A stretch of DNA of 22,631 nucleotides, taken from assembly GCA_946803715.1 (NCBI GenBank), contig CAMPET010000302.1, positions 39,299-61,929 on the forward strand, in the 5' to 3' direction. This DNA comes from Beroe ovata (Eukaryota; Ctenophora; Nuda; Beroida; Beroidae). Below, piece by piece: positions 1-9,200 of the stretch. The translations under genes and the position numbers were made by a program. The notes under the pieces are model-generated. The model saw nothing but the letters and a program-made list of their open reading frames with translations. It was not told where the DNA came from and made no database searches. Numbering within the stretch: the stretch's first letter is position 1; every line of letters starts with the position of its first letter.

Positions 1-112
1 ACATGGTGTAATGACGTCACGAAAATCGCAATTTTCGCGATTTGGTACATTTTTATATAGTATACGCTGGCAAACGTGTTTTTACAAACACACGTAATGA
101 CTTTATCATTAC

Positions 113-250
113 TTTGGGACTTCATATCTGTTCGAAAAAACACTGCCCTCGGCCCTTCGGGCCTCGGGCAGTGCTCTCGGCCCTCCGGGCCGGGACCACG
201 CCCATTTTCTCCGTGGCTGCGGGCGCTTGCCAGCGCCCTGATATCTGCCA
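113..250 (+). repeat. GC-rich triple-hairpin dispersed repeat, copy 1
   Basis: Three hairpins stand in a row: CACTGCCC...GGGCAGTG around 151-183 (loop GGCCCTTCGGGCC), GGCCCTCCGGGCC near 179-191, and GGGCGCTTGCCAGCGCCC near 220-237. A second copy in opposite orientation occupies 19560-19700, and the contig starting at 2591 begins inside a further copy. The compact folded structure and multiple copies suggest a small non-autonomous element. The family is unknown to me. Confidence 0.75.
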
Positions 251-1547
251 ACCCTAGTGATGACAGTGATCTGATAATTACAACCGTGATATACCACATG
301 ACCTGCCAGAGGTATACACACATACAGTAAGCCTAATCAGAGGAAATGATGCATGTCAAATTTTTGATTTACAGTCTGAAAGGCGTCGAGGGTCAGGAAT
401 TTTAAAGATGTCTTGATTACGTAATCAAGGCTAGCATTCAAGAAACAGTGTTCAGATAACTTGGACAGTGAAAAATATTATAAGTTGTGATTTCGAATGT
501 AATAAAAGTATGCAATTGTTCAAACAACTACTGCATCAATGATAAACAGGACATGATATATATGACAGGTATCTGCATCCATTAAGACTCCACCATCCAT
601 TATTTTTTCCTTGATTGATATGCAGATCTCGAGAATAGTACCACCGTTCATATTCAGAATTAACCCCAAGGTATATGCCAAAGTAGTACAATTCGAGGTC
701 ATTCCCAGAATCAGAGTGTATCCACATCTGTATTGGCTTTGTCACATCAAAACTTATAGTGCATCCATATGATGCAGCAATACGTCTCATTTCTCGGCTC
801 TTGATGTCAGGGGCATCCCATGTTGGTTTTCTTGTTGTACATTGTATATTGCCCTAGGGGAAAGAATATAATTCAAAATTTCAATTGTTACCTACATCAT
901 GGATTACTAGAGGTATAGATTTTGACATGACACTAGTGTTTTTAATGCTTCTATATGTTGATAATTAGGAGTATAGTGATCATGTTTAAAATCACCATAC
1001 AGAAAAGATGGCCCCACCTGTTTCACTGAAGCCCATATCTTTCCTGATGTGTCTGATGTAGAACTCGATTTCAGTTTTATATAAACCTGATCGACTTTCC
1101 TGGTAAATGGAAAATGGGTAGGTGGGGTAGGTGCAAGTCCTACTTATGTAATGACCACTTTGATCACAACACTGTTACCTGCAAACGTCTTTTGTCCTGG
1201 TCACTGTTTCCTGCAAAAGATCACTTGCACAGCTTCTGCCATGGATGTTTTTAGTACCATCATCACATCTTCTGTACCTTGTTCTTCTCTGCTGGAAACT
1301 GAGCAATCATGGGATGGAGTCATTTTAATCTATAGGAAAACTTAAATTGATTTTTGAAAAGAAACAAGAATTGCCCTTGCGACTCCATTAGGCAAGCACT
1401 TTATTTCCCTCCCTTACCAGGAAGGCAGCAGTGAGTAATGAAATATTGCGTAAATTCGAAATGGCGGGTGCATGGCGCAGTCACGTGACATCTTTCAATT
1501 TGCAAATTTCAAAATGAGGATAGGACTTCTTCAAAAATGAGGAGTTT
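203..1547. repeat. Left copy of a 1.35-kb near-identical block
   Basis: Aligns to 2591-3990 at offset 2388 with few substitutions. The right copy carries extra bases: 8 bp near 3717, 5 bp near 3830 and about 42 bp near 3897-3940. The block covers gene A exons 7-9 and the 3' flank. Confidence 0.85.
536..1298 (-). pseudogene. Second copy of gene A exons 7-9 (probable allele)
   Basis: Exons 1298-1179, 1099-1018 and 853-536 have the same splice sites and lengths as 3686-2924, at a constant offset of 2388 bp. I see one silent change in exon 8 and one Ser/Thr change in exon 9. There is no upstream part of the gene on this contig. The duplicated block is 203-1547 against 2591-3990. Copy 1 ends exactly at the N at 1548 and copy 2 starts exactly after the N at 2590. 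It is most likely the other allele of gene A's 3' end, scaffolded in series; a true partial tandem duplication is the alternative. The exons themselves are intact, so 'pseudogene' here only marks an incomplete copy. Confidence 0.75.
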
Positions 1548-1548
1548 N
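1548..1548. other. Single-N join
   Basis: Similarity between the two 1.35-kb block copies stops here. Confidence 0.8.
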
Positions 1549-2589
1549 TCTCACTGACACTCGTAACTGTGGGGATCGTGTTGGGATATAAAACTACATG
1601 TATGGACCATAATAATCACAACCTTTCATCTTGCCATAACCCAGGGTTCTGATCCTCTGGCAGAACAATGAGTGGCGAGTTCAATACATGTTGTATTACC
1701 TGCACACACTCCAGTCTCCAACACTCTTCTCCAGTCTTGATCTGGTACTCCAGTTAACCCGCGATGAACACACTATCTTGTCTCATCAATATTGTAACAT
1801 AACTGACATGAGAGAACATAACTGACATAACTTGTAGATGACCTTCATCTCACATAACTTGTTGATGACCTTCATCTCATATAAGGGACCATTCACATAT
1901 TATGTAATCAAAATGTGATATAGACTATAGAGCCTTCTCCGGTGGATAACAAGCTCAATGGGAGGGGGCAAAATGACCTTGGCCTTGCTCAGCTGTCTGT
2001 TAGTGTTCAGATTCCTAGGTGGAGGGGCAACCTTGAACATTTTGATCCAGTTCTCGACAGACATGCCTGTAGGATGTTTTTCACTGTATTGTATCCTGTG
2101 AAGCCTCACATTTTGAGTCTAATACTGAGTTAATATGCTCAGTAAGGGGATACCTACACAGTAAGTGTCAAGTGATATATGCTTCCTTGAAGGGAGTACC
2201 GCTAGTACTAAGTTGTATATAGCGAGTATACACTCAGTAGAAGGAAACACAGTGAGTGCTAGCAATATCCAGTAAGTATATGCTTGGTAGAAGGGAGCAC
2301 AGTGAGTGCTAGCGATATACAGTGAGTATACGCTTGGTAGAATGGGGCACAGTGAGTGTTAGTGATATACAGTGAGTAAATGCTCAGTAGAGGGGAGCAC
2401 AGTGAGTGCTAACCTGTATACAGCTTCTTACGTCTTATATTCAGACAAGTGGTTTTAACTTGTGTTTCAAACCGGTGCTTAATGAGCCCATTATACACTG
2501 CTGAAGTGTCATGTGATGACAGTGATCTGATAATTACAACCGTGATATACCACATTGTGAATTGTGTTATCTACCGTATATCATAATCA
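1549..2589. other. Contig between two Ns with no gene
   Basis: No exon is recognised. It holds the 50-bp minisatellite and, at its right end (2512-2554), a copy of the 257-298 sequence (gtgatgacagtgatctgata and onward). It is therefore related to the gene A 3' flank, possibly from another haplotype. Confidence 0.5.
2139..2416. repeat. 50-bp minisatellite
   Basis: The string CACAGTGAGTG recurs with exact 50-bp spacing at 2248, 2298, 2348 and 2398, with a diverged leading part from about 2139. Each unit also carries a TGCTNGGTAGAAGGGAGCAC-like block. AGTGAGT and AGTAAGT strings recur within units. Confidence 0.85.
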
Positions 2590-2590
2590 N
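2590..2590. other. Single-N join
   Basis: The right copy of the duplicated block begins at the next base, inside a dispersed repeat. Confidence 0.8.
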
Positions 2591-2640
2591 CATTTTCTCC
2601 GTGGCTGCGGGCGCTTGCCAGCGCCCTGATATCTGCCAAC
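2591..2640 (+). repeat. Partial copy of the GC-rich triple-hairpin repeat at a contig start
   Basis: From the first base after the N at 2590 the sequence equals 203 onward, i.e. only the third hairpin of the element is present. A contig boundary inside a dispersed repeat is a usual assembly break. Confidence 0.7.
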
Positions 2641-2923
2641 CCTAGTGATGACAGTGATCTGATAATTACAACCGTGATATACCACATGACCTGCCAGAGG
2701 TATACACACATACAGTAAGCCTAATCAGAGGAAATGATGCATGTCAAATTTTTGATTTACAGTCTGAAAGGCGTCGAGGGTCAGGAATTTTAAAGATGTC
2801 TTGATTACGTAATCAAGGCTAGCATTCAAGAAACAGTGTTCAGATAACTTGGACAGTGAAAAATATTATAAGTTGTGATTTCGAATGTAATAAAAGTATG
2901 CAATTGTTCAAACAACTACTGCA

Positions 2924-3241
2924 TCAATGATAAACAGGACATGATATATATGACAGGTATCTGCATCCATTAAGACTCCACCATCCATTATTTTTTCCTT
3001 GATTGATATGCAGATCTCGAGAATAGTACCACCGTTCATATTCAGAATTAACCCCAAGGTATATGCCAAAGTAGTACAATTCGAGGTCATTCCCAGAATC
3101 AGAGTGTATCCACATCTGTATTGGCTTTGTCACATCAAAACTTATAGTGCATCCATATGATGCAGCAATACGTCTCATTTCTCGGGTCTTGATGTCAGGG
3201 GCATCCCATGTTGGTTTTCTTGTTGTACATTGTATATTGCC
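2924..3241 (-). CDS. Gene A exon 9 (right-hand copy): C-terminal domain and stop
   Basis: Acceptor CCCTAG|GGC at 3241. It encodes CTTRKPTWDAP, YGC, KPIQMWIHSDSGNDLELYYF and KNNGWWSL, then a Cys-containing tail about eleven residues longer than that of gene B. Confidence 0.8.
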   Translation of the reverse strand, partial: GNIQCTTRKPTWDAPDIKTREMRRIAASYGCTISFDVTKPIQMWIHSDSGNDLELYYFGIYLGVNSEYERWYYSRDLHINQGKNNGWWSLNGCRYLSYISCPVYH

Positions 3242-6200
3242 CTAGGGGAAAGAATATAATTCAAAATTTCAATTGTTACCTACATCATGGATTACTAGAG
3301 GTATAGATTTTGACATGACACTAGTGTTTTTAATGCTTCTATATGTTGATAATTAGGAGTATAGTGATCATGTTTAAAATCACCATACAGAAAAGATGGC
3401 CCCACCTGTTTCACTGAAGCCCATATCTTTCCTGATGTGTCTGATGTAGAACTGGATTTCAGTTTTATATAAACCTGATCGACTTTCCTGGTAAATGGAA
3501 AATGGGTAGGTTGGGTAGGTGCAAGTCCTACTTATGTAATGACCACTTTGATCACAACACTGTTACCTGCAAACGTCTTTTGTCCTGGTCACTGTTTCCT
3601 GCAAAAGATCACTTGCACAGCTTCTGCCATGGATGTTTTTAGTACCATCATCACATCTTCTGTACCTTGTTCTTCTCTGCTGGAAACTGAGCAATCATGG
3701 GATGGAGTCATTTTAAGAGCGAAATCTATAGGAAAACTTAAATTAATTTTTGAAAAGAAACAAGAATTGCGCTTGCGACCCCATTAGGCAAGCACTTTAT
3801 TTCCCTCCCTTACCAGGAAGGCAGCAGTGAGATGAGTAATGAAATATCACGTAAGATTCGAAATGGCCGGTGCATGGCGCAGTCACGTGACCTCTAACAC
3901 GTGCATACGATTTTCTGTTTTTGATGATAGGACATCTTTCAATTTGCAAATTTCAAATGAGGATAGGACTTCTTCAAAAATGAGGAGTTTCAGGAACTCA
4001 TTATGCTATCTTTTGGTTTCCACATTCCCTGATCTATTGTTTATTCCAAACAAGATTAGTTTCTAAGCGCAAGCCTCTCTTGATTTTCAACACCGCCTCC
4101 TGCACCGCCAGATACTTCTCAGACAGCGACCATAATATGATGATCAACCCATATCCCCCTTTTAAACCTCTGCAATCTACAAAAACACCTGTCTATGCTG
4201 AATACTTCTAATGTTTAACTCCTCTTCATTAGCCAAGGCTACTGCCTACTAGTACAAAAAGGCGGTGTTGGGCCTGAAGGATACCCTAGCTACACCTTGG
4301 GTAGGGGGGCGATTGCTTGCTCAGAGTCAGTTTCACAGACTCGAGGCACTTGATGTGATGAACGTAGCTAGCTATTCGATTGATGCTGAACGTATTGTCC
4401 ACAATGTCAGTCCTGGGCAAGTTATGGGTGTTGAACTATTTCGCTCTATAGTGCTGTTCAGAACTGAGCACTTCCTGAGGAAGTGCGAGACTGACTCATT
4501 TTCGCCTTGGCAGACATCACATCCCATACCTTTAAAAAACCATGCGTCTGTTCTTCTATGGTTTAATTCCTCTTCAATAACGAATGCTACTACTCAACTA
4601 CTAATAGGGGGATGGACCCGAATGGTATCCTAGCTCCATGTGACGGGCCTGGTAAATAAGTCCTGTACCTCCCCAAACGCCGCAATTGATGGTCTCTCTA
4701 CGAGATAGAGATCCCTCATATTGATGATTCTATCTTTAGCTTCAGAGTGGCTCTAGGTGGAGCATTGCTCTCTGAAGAGTGTGCTGGACCCTCCTTCCAC
4801 ACTGCTTCACCTGGGGAGTCGGGTTGGGGGGGATTGCTTGCTCTAGCTTAATTTCACCGGCTCGAGACATGTGATGAACGTAGCTAGCTATTTGATTGAT
4901 GCACATTTTGCCCACGATTTCAGTCCTTGAACAGTTATGGGTGTCAAAGGATTTTCAACAGTGCTGTACAGAGCTTGGCACTTCCCGAGAAAGTGCCCAG
5001 CACAAAATCTTTGCTTTGGCAGAGTGGAGCAATAGTTTGTTAGAGCAGCTCCAGTCTGCATTGGTCACCCTCCTGAGTGCCGCCTACTGCATAGCAGATG
5101 CAACGTGGGATAGGAACTGGAAGCAGGATACATGGGTTGTGGCCCATCAGCATTCAGCAAGTCTGCAGCTTTGGCTACTGCAAGGCTTTCTGCCAGTCAG
5201 ACTGTGCTGTTGGGTCCCAGGTCGAGTGACTCTTGGTGATTTAGGTCCTTCGTGTCAGAGTTACCCGTGATCGCCACACCTGCACCAGTTCTATAACTTT
5301 GTCTGGGCCCATCAGTTTAGCAGACTATTTTGCGGACTTCAGATCATAGTTCACTGTAGTCGCCCCTTAGGGGAGTTTTCATAGCGAACTTTTGATCTAT
5401 ATAGGTTATAGGTAGGCGTTATGTGGTCCTTTGCTAAATAGGACCCTGAGATACTTCTTGGTGGTACATATATGGCTGGTGATATGGCTTCAACAGTCTC
5501 CGGCCAGAGCAGTTCCCAACGACCTCTCTTGGAGCTTTCATAATTTGAAAGAGTAAAGAAAGCATTGTCAAAGTTATGATTCTTGCCTTGTTCCTAATAC
5601 AATACTCTGTCCTTGATGCCCTCTTTATAAATTGCATAATTGTCCGCGATCACAGTAACAACGGCCAACCCACTAACCCAGGCACTACCTACTGTCGATC
5701 ATTTGCATTGTTAGATCTAGTTGGAGTTAGAGCTATTTGGAGTTTCTCCAGTCCAAGAATATAGGTCAATCTGCGCCAAAAAGCGGTTCATGACCAATAC
5801 TATAAAATATACCTTGCAATCTTACCCAATCAAGCATGCTAATTGGAATACCCATGACGCTTGACACCAATCGAAAACGGCGAGCATGTAAAACAGCACA
5901 CGTCTGACATCACTTGAGAATGGACAGCATTTGGACATCACAGAGGAAGATCGGAGACGGGAATACTCGATTACTATCAACACTTTAACTTAAGATACGA
6001 CAATCATTGCACTAAGATTTAATATTGTATTGTAACGTTAAAAATAGGATAGCCCTATCAGAATAACAGAGGCCAGAGGCCGCGGGTCCTGCTAGTTAGA
6101 TCAAAAATGTCTAGCCCAAAAAACCAAAAAAACGGAAAAAAAACAAAACAAAAAAAGCCAACTGGCGGCATGTACCAATTGACTTTTCTTCTTAGTAATA

Positions 6201-9200
6201 GGCAGAAAAATAGTTATTGAGTGACCAAAAAGTAGAAAAGGTAAAGAAAAATAAGTGCTAATGCTATTGAATATGCTGTACAATTTTGCCAAAAAATTCT
6301 AAAAAATTCTAATGTCAAAAATAGCCAGCCCAAAAAAACCGAAAAAACCAGAAAAAGACCCGAAAAACCAAAAACCAAGGCCGACCCTGTTTTTCCATTC
6401 TTGGGCTAGGTTTTTTGGGTTTTTTGGGCNAACCCCCCCCCCCCCCGATTTCAGAGATTACGATTGCGCACGGGCTGAATTCAGTTGGTCGTTTGTTTCA
6501 CGAATTTGCTTCATTAATCATGCAGGCGCGTATAATGCGATTGACGTTGTTATATTGCAATCTTCATGTTGCGGGGCGTGGGTCGGCCAGGGACGAAATT
6601 TGGCCAGACCAGAACCAAGTTAAATCAGCTGGGGCCCGGACTAATCTCTATGATATTGCTATTAACTGCAACTGCTCCTCAAAATTACTGAAAGTCATGA
6701 AAGAAGGACCTCAAAATTGAAATTCGGAAACTTTGAGTCTTTGAACAATTTTCATGTTCATTTTTACTGCTTAAAATGTCCATGAGTCCAATGATCGACC
6801 GGGATCGCTTTTTCAGCCGGGACCGGGATTGGTAAAAAGTACCGGGACTGGGATTTTGCCGGGACCAGGACTGCAACCGGGACTGAAGAATTTTCGGTAA
6901 AAGGGTCATAAGATTTGTATTTTGAAGATGTGTCCATTGTGTCCATCAATAAGGGAATGTCTAATGCACGTCTAATGCACGTCTGATGCACGTCCATAAG
7001 ACGTCCATTAGACATTCCGCTCAGTATGAAAATTTGGTATTTTTGTCCATTGCACACCAGTGGACATAATGGCCACAATTTGTGCATTTTCGATGTCTAA
7101 TGGACATGTTCAATGGACATCGATCTTGTGCATCTGGGTGGACACAATGGACACATCTACAAATCTTCCCTTGTTGATGGACATCAAACTGGTATTTAAG
7201 TCTAATGGACACAATGGACAAACATTGATCAATAAACAAAATGGACACAGTGTGTCCAATACACATGTACATTTGACACACTTGATACATTGCCTCTATT
7301 GGATTCATCATGTCTACTGAACACAATATGTCTATTGTTCACTTGACGTACACAGTACACATTACACAATACCACTACGTCTATTGTGCACAATACGTTT
7401 ATCAAACAAAATTTGTCCATTGGGCACAACATAATCCGTCTATTAGCCAAATTATGTCCAGTGGGCATTTTGTGTTCAATAGACATAATGTATCAAGTGT
7501 GTCTAATGTACATGTGTATTGGACACACTGTGTCCATTGTGTCCATTGATCAATGTTAGTCCATTGTGTCCATTAGACTTATATACCAGTTTGATGTCCA
7601 TCAACAAGGGAACATTTGTAGATGTGTCCATTGTGTCCACCCAGATGCACAAGATCGATGTCCATTGTGTCCATTGAACATGTCCATTAGACATCGAAAA
7701 TGCACAAATTGTGGCCATTGTGTCCACTGGTGTGCAATGGACAAAAATACCAAATTTTCATACTGAGCGGAATGTCTAATGGACGTCTTATGGACGTGCA
7801 TCAGACGTGCATTAGACGTGCATTAGACATTCCCTTATTGATGGACACAATGGACACATCTTCAAAATACAAATCTTATGACCCTTTTACCGAAANCACA
7901 TCTACAAATCTTATGACCCTTTTGCCGAATTTTCTACTAAATCATTGAAAAAGATTCAAATTTGTCGGATTGACTTAACTTATTCTTCAATTATACTTTG
8001 AAGTAAAGACAAATTTGAAGTTTAATAAGAACTGATGAGCCGAAACTAAATGACATCAGACCTGCAATGACATCAGACCTGCAACTTTTAATTTCAACTG
8101 CACAATACCTAGGCATGGGACGCGGACGGGAAACAATGTTCACGGAAATTTGAATGTGTGAATAATTCTTCGAAAATTCACTACACAGAAAATAACTTTG
8201 CGGCGTTTCAAGTCGAAATGTCATTCATCCATCGTTACGACACGGCCTCTAATTGGCTGATCGGCCAGAAATGGAGGCCTCTGATTGGCTATGTGTGGAA
8301 ACGTAGGGAGGGAGGGGTCTTAAAATTTGACTTCTGGCTACCTCAGTTGCCATAGCATCCACAGTGATTTTCCTATCGAATTACAGTAGAGGTGGTATGT
8401 CGACGCTTTTTTCATCTCTGCTATCCCTTCTCTAATGCCTTTTTGTGAAACAAATCAGGTGATTGGGGAGGGAAAAAATTTCTTACTGACCATGATATTT
8501 TGGCATAAATTCTTCATGATCAATCATATGATACGAAGAATCTTCAACTACCTTGTAACACTATAGCCCCCACATGAGCCCAAGTCAGTCCAAGCTGTCC
8601 AGCTAGACCAAGCACTCAGGGTTCCATCCCTTACCACTTTTTCACAGAGTGGATAATTGATATATTCTTGCTTGCATTGATTACACCGTGACCCTCCTAT
8701 GCCTTCATTGCTGCACTCACACTGCCCATTTCGTGCATTGCACATTTGCAATGCAACACCTCTCACATCACAGTCACATTGTCTACAGTTTGGAAAACTG
8801 TAGTAACCAACACTGCATTCATTACAGCTGGGGAAGTTGGAATATCCCTCTTGACATGTATCACATGTTTCACCAACTACATGTTCTCTGCATTGACATT
8901 CCCCACGGTTGTTACACACCTGTGTTATGATTGGGTAGGTTGTTTTCAGATTTAAGATCATCAACATAGAAAGGTAACTCTGCAGTAGAGAAGAAATTTT
9001 TTGTCACTAACCTCGCTGGTTACTCCATTGTTATTGCATTCACAAGCTTTACAACCCTGTTGATGGAATTGAGGGTCAGGATAGCTCCCTACTAGGCAAG
9101 AACATGTGTAGCTGCCTCTGGAATTCCGACATGTTCCTAGCCTTTGTTCAACCATGCATCTGAAAACATTGGGGGCATTGCCCCGGGGGCGAGCATTACC

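Larger units (their letters stand above)
2591..3990. repeat. Right copy of the near-identical block
   Basis: Counterpart of 203-1547. Sequence continues smoothly into gene A intron 6 beyond 3990, while the left copy stops at an N. This copy is therefore the one joined to the rest of gene A. Confidence 0.85.
3687..8551 (-). other. Gene A intron 6, expanded by repeats
   Basis: 4865 bp, against 129 bp at the same position in gene B. From left to right on the plus strand: unique sequence to about 4200; a diverged direct duplication (4213-5024); about 1 kb with nothing recognised (5030-6100); A-rich tracts; an N followed by a 14-C run (6430-6446); a CCGGGAC array; the TGTCCATT foldback; an N; then about 650 bp of plain sequence with a 17-bp tandem repeat. 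The open frames inside (for example 4265-4633 and 4896-5270 on the plus strand) show no recognisable protein. Confidence 0.65.

Noticed and set aside
2139-2416. Possible CRISPR-like array of evenly spaced repeats
   Set aside because: The whole 50-bp unit is repeated, including the would-be spacers, and the genome is animal. It is a minisatellite.
4265-5270. Two plus-strand open frames of 122 and 124 codons
   Set aside because: No domain recognised, and they lie on a diverged direct repeat inside an intron. I kept the repeat and dropped the proteins.
7021-7766. Several overlapping open frames with repeated MDTMDTS/VHCVHP strings
   Set aside because: They come from translation of the TGTCCATT repeat on both strands of a palindrome; no protein is implied.
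8244-8296. Two ATTGGCT strings resembling CCAAT boxes
   Set aside because: They are inside gene A intron 6 with no TATA box or start nearby.
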